Shown piece by piece: positions 1-10,333 of a stretch of DNA of 64,000 nt; within the stretch, counting starts at the first letter, position 1, and each line of letters starts with the position of its first letter. The DNA comes from Corella eumyota (Eukaryota > Chordata > Ascidiacea > Phlebobranchia > Corellidae). The notes beneath the pieces are model-generated. The model saw only the letters and a list, made by a program, of their open reading frames with translations. It had not been told where the DNA came from and ran no database searches. The DNA lies in the NCBI GenBank assembly GCA_963082875.1, contig OY720099.1:5022001-5086000 (forward strand), in the 5' to 3' direction. The position numbers were made by a program, and so were the translations under genes.

Positions 1-93
1 TTTGCTTATTGTTTTGGGTTACCATTATAACTGTTGATTCTTGAATAAAACAAAACATACATATTACTTTTTTTAATTTATGCATTAGTTAAG

Positions 94-3000
94 CGACCAT
101 GATTCTGTGGATATATGTGAATATCTTGGCATACCTTTTGCCGAACCTCCAATTAATTCAAATCGATTCAAGCCTCCAGTTCCTATTCAAAACAAATGGA
201 ATGACACCTTCAATGCAACTGATTATGGAAATGTTTGCATGCAAAGTCTGGATTTGATAAATGACCTATTGGATTCATCGGAGTTTTCACTAGCAGAAAA
301 GTGTAAGTTAGTTTTTCACATATTCTAAAATAATAATTTTGTTGTTAGCTATTTAAGCTGTTGCTTATATTTATTTATGTTATGTCAGTTGTTATACTCT
401 TTTTAATGATATAAATACAATTAAAGGGGGTTTAAATATTTGTTATTGTTTTAATAAAAGTTGATAATCACTGAGTTGACAACTTCTTAAATATTTCAAA
501 TGTTTTTTAAAAATTTTAGTAGAACATCTTGAGTCCTATTCAATGTCAGAAGACTGTCTTTTTCTTAACATTTATAGCCCAAATAACACAGATGTGCTTC
601 TACCTGTAATGGTTTACATTCATGGTGGTGATTTTGTAACAGGCACAGGTTAGAAAACTTATAATTATATGTGGTATTAGTAAAAAATGTCTTGAATTTT
701 GTCCAAGTTAACCTGTTCTATTTTTTTTAAATTGGCTTCTTTTGTTATTGGTAATTTATAAAAAAAGTCATATTATGTCACTTTATAAATTCAACTATTT
801 TAAAATCTGTAACTATCTAAAACAAATTTAATTGTGAAAGTTTTTAAGTATTCTCCTTAATATATTTTTGCAGGATCTATTTATAAAGGAACAAAATTAT
901 CTGGCGATCATGAAGTTATAGTTGTTAACTTTAACTATAGGTTAGGTGCATTTGGGTTTTTATATGATGGTGACACTTTTGAAGGTAATTTTGGTATCTT
1001 GGACCAGAAACTTGCTATTCAGTGGGTATCGGAAAATATACAGGTAAATTAAAAATATTACTTGTATTAAAACTTATTGTAATACTTTTTTGTAATCGTT
1101 ATTTTAAACGAACATAGGTAACTTGAAATTGTTGTCGTCCAAAAGTATATTTGGGCTATTAAATTTACTTGGTTTATTTACTTTTTTTAGGCTTTTGGAG
1201 GTGACCCACAACATATTACCATCTTTGGAGAAGGTGCAGGGGGTTCATCTGTTCATCTTCACACTTTAACCCAAGACCCATTGTTTATGAATGCCATTGT
1301 TCAGAATGCAAGCTACAATGATGCCTTATGGTCACAAAACAAGTCAATAGCCAACTATAATTGTAAAAAAGAACATTTTTTTTGTTTTATCTGATTATTG
1401 TTTAATTTTTATAAAGGTCTAACATTAAATTACTTTTGATTTAAAAACTATACATGTTAAGTTATAAATTGTTATTTTTTTCTAGTGTTTGTGGAAAGTT
1501 TGAATAAAACAGGCTCAGATTCGGTTATGGGAAGTAATTCAACTGAGTTGACGCTAGCATCTCTAGATGTGGTACTGAGTTTTTTGTTCCATATAAAAAT
1601 TAAAGTTATATTTTGTGTTAACTCATTATTAGAATGAAAAATATATTATATTTATTCGATTCATTTTTAAAGATAAAAATAAAAAAATATTTTTTAAAAT
1701 ATCTTGATACTAAAAATTTATATTAATATATTGTTTAATTGGTTTCTATGTAGGAATATTGGAGTCCAGTTATGAGTCATAACACTGTTACAACAGATCC
1801 AAGCACTGCTATGTTAGACATGGTAAACAAAGGTAAGGTTAAATATCTTGCCATTTAAAAATATTTCTTTTAGAGAATTACAAAATAGAAAAGCAAAATA
1901 AACATATACATATGCACAATTGTTTTTTAAGAATTTAAATTTTTTTAAATGTGAATTAAAAGCAAGGCATACAATATTTTTTCTGTATTTTTTACTGTTT
2001 CTACCCTGTACCTGTTTTTTTTGTAATGTTTGATTTTATTAATTACTAATTTAAAACTATAGTATAATTTCCCTTTTTCAGGTATCAATATCATGTCTGG
2101 TTCAAATCGACAAAACACAGTTTATTATGATAATCTTTTACTTGATGAATCAAATTGGTTAAAAAATTTGACAAAAGATATTCTTCTGACTGCTTTTCCT
2201 GAACTGTATGATAGCCTCGATGATAAAATAATTGACAAAATGTCGCAGGTATTTTAATTTTAATATTTTTTTCAGTAGAGAAAAAATACTTTTTAGGTTT
2301 GTTAATGGACGAAGTCACTTTTGGCAATGGACACTTTTTTTTACACAAAAAATTGAAAAATATAATTTTTATATGAGTACAATATATTATTTTACAATTT
2401 TTAGGTTTACTTGAAATTTTATGAAAGTTATGAAACTGACGAGTTTTCAATGACTAGACCGGAAATAACAGACTTTATTGAGACTTTAACCAAGGATCAA
2501 GTTTACACAACATGGGCTGAAGAGGTGTCTAATTTTAATTTGAAATTTTTTTTATGTTTTTTTACACAATTAAATAATTTTTTCAATTTTAAAAATGAAT
2601 GTGTAATTTTGCAGATATCCTATGCTAACAGCAAGTTGTCGAACGGAAATGTTTATCAATATGAGATGGAACAAGTAAATGAGATGACGTTTATTTTCGG
2701 TTATGGAGAAGAAAATGATTTAACAGAAGAAATGCCAGTCTATTGGTCAAATTTTGCAAAATCTGGGTGACTTTATATTCTTCATGATAAACATTTATTT
2801 TTTTAAATTTTTTTAATTTTAATTAAACTTTTTTAAGTATTTAAAATAAAATTACTTTAAATTTTTTTAATTATGGAATTAATTAATATTGTATACTTAT
2901 TTGTAATTTTAATATATATTTTAAAAATTGCTATTTTACCCTATACTGAATTCTGAAACATTTTTTATGGAGTTTGTTTAATTAAAAAGTGTAAAAAACA

Positions 3001-4013
3001 AAATATTTTTATTTTTAAACATTAAGTTTATTTTGTTTAAATTTAATTTTGCAAAACTTTAAAATACCAATAGCAGCCAAAATTTTAAATTTTTTGATGT
3101 TGATTTTCAAGAAATCCAAACTATCCTGTTAATGTATCAACATATTGGGAATTGTACAACTCCTCTGCTGTAAACAATGAGAAATGCAGACTGAAAACTA
3201 CTTTTGATATCGATGAAATCGGAACAACCAGAAATGAATTGTTACCAAGAAATTTGATATTTTGGGACGAGTACTATTTAACTCTTGGTTAGTTTCTTTT
3301 ATTGAGTTTAGTAGTTGTTTATATTTTTTTTAAATGTATAAATTATGCTAAAATTTGTGTTTTACATTATGGATTTAAATCACTTTATTAACTTCTTATT
3401 AGGTTTGTTTTCATTTTAAGATAAATGAATTTAAAAATAAATAAGTATTTTATTAATTTTCCAATTTCAGGATTTAGTTGCCACCTTGATGAAAATGATA
3501 AAATAGGTAATGGAGAGCCACCTAGTGAGGAAGTTCCTGTTGAACAATGTGAACCTACTGTAGCTGAGTTGTTTGGTAATATTTTTTAAATACATTTCTT
3601 TATTTTCTGCAAAATTTTATTTCATGATAAAGAATTTTATAGTGAAGTAGTTTATTTACTAAGAGACCTATTTAAAAATTTCTGATGATTGTGTATTGTT
3701 ATAAATTAAATCTAATTTAATATTCTTTGTTTATAAACTGTTTAGGTTTAACAATGTCCAATGAAACTGCTGGGATTCTGATGTTTGTTTTCATTGCCTT
3801 GACCAGTTTTTTTGTCCTAATGGTGCTTATATGCTTGGGCTGTCTTTGCCACATGAAGTACAAATATCATTTTTTTTTTATTTCTTAAATTTATTTTTAT
3901 GAAATTTTTTTTTTTTTTTTTTTTTTAGGCGGAAACTGAAAAAAGCTTGTAAGAAAAGAGTTGAAAATATTCGAGGTTTTGATAATCCTTCTACATCTGA
4001 ATGCAAACTTTAA
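94..4013 (+). CDS. Carboxylesterase-like (cholinesterase-like) membrane protein, catalytically dead, 5' end missing
   Basis: Thirteen exons can be joined with consistent phases: about 94-302, 520-648, 874-1043, 1191-1362, 1486-1571, 1754-1832, 2082-2248, 2405-2524, 2615-2766, 3112-3287, 3471-3575, 3746-3857 and 3929-4013, giving about 587 residues. The signal-peptide exon would lie left of the window. Family landmarks are [10 protein letters not shown] near the start, [11 protein letters not shown], the oxyanion-hole block VYIHGGDF, the nucleophile-elbow region, and [14 protein letters not shown] near the end. A hydrophobic segment (codons in 3746-3857) and a basic tail make it a type I membrane protein. 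The elbow reads GEGAGG (Ser to Gly, 1233-1235). The acidic residue of the triad aligns with Asn (2114-2116) and the His aligns with Gln (2672-2674). Esterase activity is therefore not expected. A neuroligin/neurotactin-like adhesion or binding role is inferred. It may not be a true neuroligin, because the tail is short. Confidence 0.85.
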
Positions 4014-5623
4014 TTGCTCGGCTTTTAAAGTCAATCATACATCTTATTTATATATTCATTAAAATCAAGTTAATTATATACGAATTTTAATTCTAACTAA
4101 TTAATGTCATTTAAAGATTGGCCAATTATATTAGCCTTTCCTTACGTAATTATTGTGGTCGAGCTACTTATAAATAAACATATAATATTAATTTATTGCT
4201 AGTGACTTAATTATTGTTTAATTCGGCTTTGGTCACTTATGATACTTATATATAAATTATTAGTAGAGGGGTAAACTCAAATTAACTTTCTAATTGTTAA
4301 GCATGCGCATTAAATGTATCATACCACAATAAAAATTGCACACAAAGACTTGGATTTTTCTTAAATAAACATTTTATATAGTTTGTTAAATATGTTTTTT
4401 TTGAGTTGGTTGGTTGTGCATTATGCCTGTGCGTATTCCAGAGCAATAACAAAGTTGATTTTGAATTGTAATTGCTATAGAAGTACTTTCGGGCACAATA
4501 CTGGTAATATACACTTCTACAGAGACAATTAAAAAAATTTAATCTTAAATAAAAACCCCTAGATTCCTTTTTGTAGCTTGTTTTATCAGACCCAGTTTAA
4601 GATAAACGTAACTAGCCTAACCCACTTTCCAGCATCGCTGTTACAAACAATCGCCCCTAATTTTTGAAAACACATCAACCTTTGTTTTTATCTTTGTTTA
4701 TCTTTTGTTTGTCTTTTTTAAATCACATGCAGATACCATCGTTTTTGTGCATGTTTTTGCACATAAAATGCTAAAAGTAGGTAACAAGTAATAACTTTAT
4801 CAAAATTCAGCTATTTTTTTGCTTGGTTGAAAGCAATATGGTAAATAGACGCCAATACGAGTACCTTAAAACATGTGATTTTAGGGCCACCGTTCCGCGT
4901 TTTATACTGCTAGAAGCAGGTGCATAATTCTGCATTTGTTTTATGCAGATGTATTCAAAATATCGATATCCAGCTGATATTCATTAATCTTGCTGGTAAT
5001 AGTGCTTTGAATATGTTATTTTCGCAGGTGTACTAATCCAAGCTAAGACGACAGTTTTTAACAAAATATCACTGGTTTATATTTGACATACAATTGAAGC
5101 TTTGTTCACTAATAATTAGTAAGGGTTTGTAAAAATTAAAAGGGAAATTGGGTTGGGTTACGTCACAAATTTTAAGGATTGATCAGACAACATCAATCGA
5201 TATGGTTTTTTGTTTATTATAAAATATTCTTTAGTTTCGTTTGTATTTTGTTTAATTTTTTTATAATTAAGTTAGCAATGATATGTAGCGTATGTTATTC
5301 GAATCGTAAAAATTCATTTTATTTGAATCCTGCACATAAAACATATTAAAATTAAAAGCTTTTTAATGTGTTTGACAAAGCTACATTCATTTCGAAACTG
5401 TAACTAATTCGTTTTTTTTTTTTGAAAAGAAAACAAGCAATCCGTGCCAAGCACTTTTGTATTTTATTCAAACAAACCTTTAAAAAGTCATTATAATTTA
5501 AATGGATACGCAACAGCAACAACAATATCCACATAAAATTACTTGTTAAAAAAGGTTGTAAATTTACTATGTATTTATTTACAAAGGGCTTTGTTAATAT
5601 TTACTCATAAATGATAAAAACCA
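4014..5623. other. Spacer after the esterase-like gene
   Basis: AT-rich, with no supportable exon. It should hold the 3' UTR of the esterase-like gene; AATAAA occurs at 4173-4178 and again near 4327. A T-rich stretch at about 4680-4725 repeats the motif TTTGTTT/ATCTT. Nothing else is recognisable. Confidence 0.6.
4173..4178 (+). terminator. Candidate poly(A) signal of the esterase-like gene
   Basis: AATAAA lies 160 bases after the stop codon in a T-rich context. It is one of several such hexamers in AT-rich sequence, so it is only a candidate. Confidence 0.4.
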
Positions 5624-5812
5624 ATGTCTACAAAGGATGCCGAAAACGAAATAAGCTATTTTATTTTTACTGACGCACCAATAAAGCATAAAACACTAAA
5701 GTTGCGAGAAAAAATTATTGAAACGCTTATAAAAAATAAATGTAAAATCCGTTTTATCTTTCAAAATTCAAACGTGTTAAAATTCGTGTTGGTTCTAGTT
5801 ATACGATGTTAG
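5624..5812 (+). pseudogene. Isolated von Willebrand A-like fragment (hemicentin-type)
   Basis: The open frame contains ISYFIFTDAP followed by KLREKIIETL and KNKCKIRFIF. This resembles the part of hemicentin-type von Willebrand A domains that reads roughly 'YVFTDA...L...VL.LI..K...V.FVL'. About 45 residues match the pattern, then the frame runs into unrelated sequence and a stop. No MIDAS motif and no neighbouring exon in the same orientation was found, and both flanks are AT-rich spacer. It could be a relic of a duplicated gene, a stray exon of a gene I failed to assemble, or chance. The start given is only the first ATG of the frame. Confidence 0.3.
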
Positions 5813-6019
5813 TACAAACTTTTATTTTCGGTTTGGCATAATCTTCATTGCTTAATAAAGTTTAAAACATTTAAAAGATACAACAATTGTATGATAAAAT
5901 CAAAGGTGTATAATTTACATTATGTTACAGTGTGTTTTGCAGAGTAAATTTATTAATATATTTTTAGAAATTTTCACACAAAAATCACTTAATTTGGAGA
6001 TATCTAATTTTCTTCAACA

Positions 6020-6935
6020 TTAATTATATTGTGAAAATATGGCACAAAATATGGACACAGTAATAATAGACCATGCTTTTCCCTGCAATCCACTTCCAAT
6101 AACCCCATTTCCAGTAGTAAGAGTTACCGAACTTAATTTTACCCAAAATACATCATGATGGGCAGCTACTGTTGCACTAAAAAAGATTATTGTTTGATTA
6201 GTAATTCGGTAATAGCAGGCTAAACTAAGATTTGTTGCTTTTACGTTTATAGATTACTTAAAATTTGCTTTAGTAAAAATAAATATGCAATTATAAATGC
6301 CAAATATACGATATGACAAGATTTTTAGCAAAGAATATTCAAAAAAAATGTTTAAAGAAAATTTCATAGCCTACTAAAACGTAATGTTTCCGTAATTTTC
6401 GCTGGGCGTCCATGTATATACGGAACTAGCAGTTTTGGTTGAAATATTGCTGTGCGTCATAGAGTCGTCGTTACTTGAACAAGTTACAATTTTTGTGAAT
6501 AATGGCGCACCTTCCCAAAAGCCTACTGGTGAATTGCTGTCAGCATTTCCTTGCCTGGCTTGAAGCAGAATACCGTTGTAACCCTTTGTTTTTATTGTTT
6601 GACTCGAGTATTCCCCAGTTACCCAGACTATAAAAAATTAGAAAAATGTTAAACACGTTTAAAAATTTTGTATTTAAAAAAAATTTATAAGATAATAATT
6701 TCTATAGTTAATTACCTCGCACAGGGTTATCTACAGTGTAGTTTTTCACATCAGTCATAATGACATAGGGACTCTTCTCAGTTTGACCCAAAATAGGTTT
6801 TTTAGGATCGCCACCTACAAGGTGGCCTGGCGTCATATTATCGCAAGCCGTAGAGGGTGCTCCGTCCGAATGCCCATTAACGGTTATACCAAAAACCAAA
6901 CTCGTAATGCAGAATGCTATTAGTAAGATATTCAT
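6020..6935 (-). CDS. Secreted Reeler-domain protein, copy 1
   Basis: Three exons on the minus strand (6935-6716, 6627-6375, 6176-6020) give 209 residues. The N terminus MNILLIAFCITSLVFGITVNG is a typical signal peptide. It is followed at once by the Reeler-domain signature GHSDGAPSTACDNMTPGH and then SPYVIM. Exon 2 carries GYNGILLQARQGN and exon 3 carries FYATVAAHHDVFWVKL, both characteristic Reeler-core blocks. The last 15 or so residues are hydrophobic and end right at the stop, which could be a GPI-attachment signal (inference). The family includes insect defence proteins and the N termini of reelin, F-spondin and FRRS1. No other domain is present. The neighbour at 7582-8572 is a tandem paralogue with identical intron phases. 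A minus-strand AATAAA lies at 5949-5954. Confidence 0.88.
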
Positions 6936-7581
6936 TTTTGCTACTAATAACTAATTTTAAGTAAAAAAATTGTCGTAATAAATTAAATCGTAATATCTGA
7001 ACCGGTTATTGTTTATTTTCGAATCGAAATAAATGTTTATAATCTAATTATCTTTAAGCTAATATTAAAAATTTTTATATTCAACAAACGAATCGCTGTT
7101 TTCTTGAAAAAAACAGGTTTATGCGCTTTTTGTAGAGCACAGTTTTAAAACCTTGCAATAACCCATTAACGCCACGCCTTTTGTTGGATACAATGCCTAA
7201 AAACAGGTTAAAGCTATTATAGGCATGACTAGCAGAACAGATTTAATGCCATATGGCTTTGTTAACATTTTACGAGCTACCAAGTTATTAGTTAATAATT
7301 TATTAATTGAAAATTTTCGATCCCTAATACCTCTTTTTGGCTTGTTTATTAAATTCGCTGTAGCGTTTACATAATTTTTTAACTATTTTATTTTATGTTC
7401 TTTATAACAAAATTAAATGTACACATTAACATGAAATAGAAAACACAGTAAAAGGTTGATAATTAAAAAATGAAAGAAAAGTAATTAAAAAAATTTTTTT
7501 TTAAATAATAAATTAATACATACATAATTAAAATATTTAAAAAAAATTTGAAAGACTTTAATATAAAATATCTTAAATTTA
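6936..7581. other. Spacer between the two Reeler genes
   Basis: About 650 bases of AT-rich sequence with no exon seen. It must hold the promoter of Reeler copy 1 and the short 3' UTR of copy 2. Confidence 0.5.
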
Positions 7582-8572
7582 TTAAATTTGTTTTAATATA
7601 GCACAAAGCGACAGAGTAATAATAAACCAAGTATTTCCTTGTAGACCGTTGTTTACAGCGCCAGAATCCGGACCAATAATAGTTTCCGAATTCAATTTAA
7701 CCCAGAATACACCGTGATTTGCTGCCACTGTTGCACTAAATTATATATACACCAGTAACATTATTTTAAACGCTGTTAAAACAATAAAAAATGGGACCAC
7801 TTTTACGTTACGATTTTCAGAAAAAAAACCCGTACTTTACGATCCTAGAAAATTCTCTCTCCTATATTGCGGTTCTACCTAATTTTCTTTTATACTTCAC
7901 GGTCCTAAGTTTTTCTGAGAATCGTAAAGTATAAGTGATCCAAGAGAATTTACCAAACTCTATATTGATAATGAAGTTAAATAAATGAAAACAATAACGT
8001 TAGAGTAATAGCTTACTAGAACGTCACGTTCCCATGTTCACCGGATGGGGTCCATGTATATACCGTACTTGCATTCTTAGTATCAGGACTACTGTGTGTC
8101 ACAGAATCGCCATTACTGGTACATGTTAAAAATTTTGAGTAGGAGGGCGCATTTGTCCACGATCCTACCGGTAAGTCAGTGTCTGCATTTCCTTGCCTTG
8201 CTTGTAGCAGTAAACCATTGTAACCATTAATAGTAGATGTTTGGTCTGTATATGTGCCTGTTATCCAAACTGAAAAAAAGGTATTCAAAATTATATTTAA
8301 AATAAAGAAGATTAAATTAGTTAATTATGTTAGTGTTTAGATTTATAAGAAAATTAACCTTTTACACTTTTGTCCAAATGGTAGCTTTTAGTGTCAGTTA
8401 TAATTGCATAAGGCGACTGAGCAGTTTGACTTAAAATTAGTGTATCAGGGTCGCCAGAAACATGGTGACCAGGCGTCATGTTGACACACGTATTGCTTGG
8501 TGCTCCACTAGAGTGTCCGCTTACAGTGTTAATAAGAAGTACAATAAAGCATGCTGACGGTATAAATTTCAT
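7582..8572 (-). CDS. Secreted Reeler-domain protein, copy 2
   Basis: Three minus-strand exons (8572-8359, 8269-8017, 7735-7582) give 206 residues. A signal peptide (MKFIPSACFIVLLINTVSG) precedes HSSGAPSNTCVNMTPGHHV. GYNGLLLQARQGNADTDLPV and FYATVAANHGVFWVKL are present. Exon 2 is 253 bases in both copies, and exons 1 and 3 differ only by a few codons (214 against 220, 154 against 157). Introns interrupt the same codons, so the two genes are a local duplication. The last residues are hydrophobic (WFIITLSLCAIL), as in copy 1. A minus-strand AATAAA (7578-7583) overlaps the stop codon. Intron 2 carries a small inverted-repeat element. The function is inferred from the family: secreted or surface protein, perhaps defence-related. 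Confidence 0.88.
7794..7941. mobile_element. MITE-like element with terminal inverted repeats
   Basis: The left end starts GGACCACTTTTACGTTACGA and continues TTTTCAGAAAAA. The reverse complement of the right end starts GGATCACTTATACTTTACGA and continues TTCTCAGAAAAA. The two arms of about 32 bases agree at roughly 27 positions. The whole element is only about 148 bases, with no coding capacity, and lies in intron 2 of Reeler copy 2. I could not define a target-site duplication. Confidence 0.6.
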
Positions 8573-9670
8573 ATTTGCTGATGTTCCTAACGTTTTATTC
8601 CTTATTCTTTGTTTAAAATCTAAGTTTTAAAACGAGAATGCTGTAAAAACTACACATTTTTATTATAAACAACATAAAACACTTTGCTTTTATTCTTTTA
8701 GAACACATTACAATAACTATTATTGGGCTTTTGACCTTATTAAGGCTTTATTATTTCCGTTTTTAGTCCGCCTTTTTAACTTGTAAAACATTTACATTTA
8801 AACTCTACATTTAAAAAGTAAACTATTTGATAAAATGTATTTACGCAAAAACATAATAACCTTCAATTAACTTGCTTTTTCTACAAGAAAGTAAGCATGA
8901 TAACGCAAAATTTAGGCATAATAACACAAGTTTGCCGTTGTGTTCCGCCTTTTTTTAGCCACGCAATTACCGCTTAAGTTGTTTTGTATTTCTTTTTTAT
9001 ATGGGTAGTTTTGATATGCAAACAAATCTTAATTTCACTTTGTGTGAACTAATTAATTAGGTTTGCTTTGCCTGATAAAATGTACTTTAACCGTGGCCTT
9101 ACTTTGAATTACTAGCGGGTGCTCGGCATTCTATGTAGGTTAATTGCTGGACGTCATTGTGTTTTTAATATTTAACTTTCACCTGTGTATCCCCCGTTTG
9201 ATTTTTAACTGTTATATTTTAACAAAATATCAAAACACTTATGTTTGAAATAGAAATAGGGTCTATTTAATTCAACCAAGCGCTACTTAAGGGTATATGA
9301 AATTAACTATTCTTTAACCCCGTGAAAATAAACATGCCACTCTTGCCTGCTTGTTGCTATGGCGACATAATAATCACTTCACAGTTCTCTTAAAATATTT
9401 CTACCGTAAAAGAAATGAGATAAAAAATCGTAAAAGAAACAAAAACAATATGTATGCATATCACGATTATGAAAGAATAAATAATAACCTGTCCTTAAAT
9501 ACTTTTTAAATATCAAAGTCGGGGTAAGGGGTTAATGTAAAAACAAGTTAACCTGTATTTATAACTACAAAAGGTATTTTTTAATTATTAAACAAAAAAC
9601 TTTTATAAACAGCCATTGTGTTAACAAATTTAAACAGAGAAATGTATTTAGTTTTTTTATGTATATATTT
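8573..9670. other. Spacer upstream of Reeler copy 2
   Basis: AT-rich sequence with no exon or clear repeat seen. It contains the presumed promoter of the minus-strand Reeler copy 2 at its left end. Confidence 0.5.
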
Positions 9671-9935
9671 TATCCTTGATGTGGAAAGTCGAATGCGCGA
9701 CCTAAACATAGAGTAACAACTATTACCCCGACCCAGTCTCGAGTTGCCTGTGGCAGTTTGGGATATTATAGATTGTAATTGCCTGATTAGTATGCTGCTG
9801 ATTACGTAGTGACTCAGCAGAAGTTTATACCGTTTATAGCGCCCTACTCTTGGGCGCTAGAGCATGGAAGCAGTAGGGATTGAACCCACGACCTCATGTG
9901 GTGTAGCAAGTGTTCTTACATACAACCACGCTGCC
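9671..9935 (-). mobile_element. tRNA-headed SINE, family A, near full length
   Basis: Read on the minus strand, it begins with a tRNA-like head: a GGCAGCGTGG start and a B-box-like GGTTCAATCC. The body contains the GCGCCC...GGGCGCTA hairpin, TCAGCAGCATA, AACTCGAGACTGGGTCGG and GTTACTCTATGTTTAGGTCG, and it ends in ATCAAGGATAAAA. The same layout recurs at 20961, 42093, 48997 and 59741. Cics-1, a composite SINE described from Ciona, is a candidate identity that I cannot confirm. Confidence 0.8.
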
Positions 9936-10333
9936 AGTATTTGCTTTTATTTTTATTGTAAATCGCTTTAGCTTCTTAGTTAAATAAAAACCGTTTTGTG
10001 TTATTATTTAAAATATTATAAAATATTTTGCTCAGAAATTAATTAAAAAAATTGTTGGTTTTGTTGTTTAAATTGTGGCGCCGTTTTGTGTGGCACACCT
10101 TACCGCCACGTACAAGTTAACGTGTTCCAAAAAGTTCAACCGGGGTCAAAACCACAGTTCTCTCGTTTTGCAGACTTGACTTCGTGGCGCGTTTTTCGTT
10201 TTATTTTTTCTCGTTTTTTAAAACCAAGTAAAATTAATTTTATAGTTATGTTTGTTATTATAATAAGATGTCTGTTATCATATTGCAATTATTGTTTTTT
10301 TGTGTGTAGAATAAAGTTATAAAAAGTTAAAAA
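9936..10333 (+). other. 5' region of the CKAP4-like gene
   Basis: A short GC-richer patch (about 10076-10190) may be the promoter. A T-rich tract ending in an AG at 10308-10309, 24 bases before the ATG, looks like a 3' splice site. It would serve a spliced leader or a 5' UTR intron. Confidence 0.4.

Noticed and set aside
2091-2450. Minus-strand open frame of 119 codons
   Set aside because: It overlaps two well-supported exons of the esterase-like gene on the other strand and shows no family pattern.
5352-5534. Minus-strand open frame in the spacer
   Set aside because: Low-complexity sequence with no start context, splice partner or recognisable motif.
10086-10322. Open frame just before the CKAP4-like gene
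   Set aside because: It ends in T-rich sequence that looks like an outron or promoter, and the residues show no pattern.
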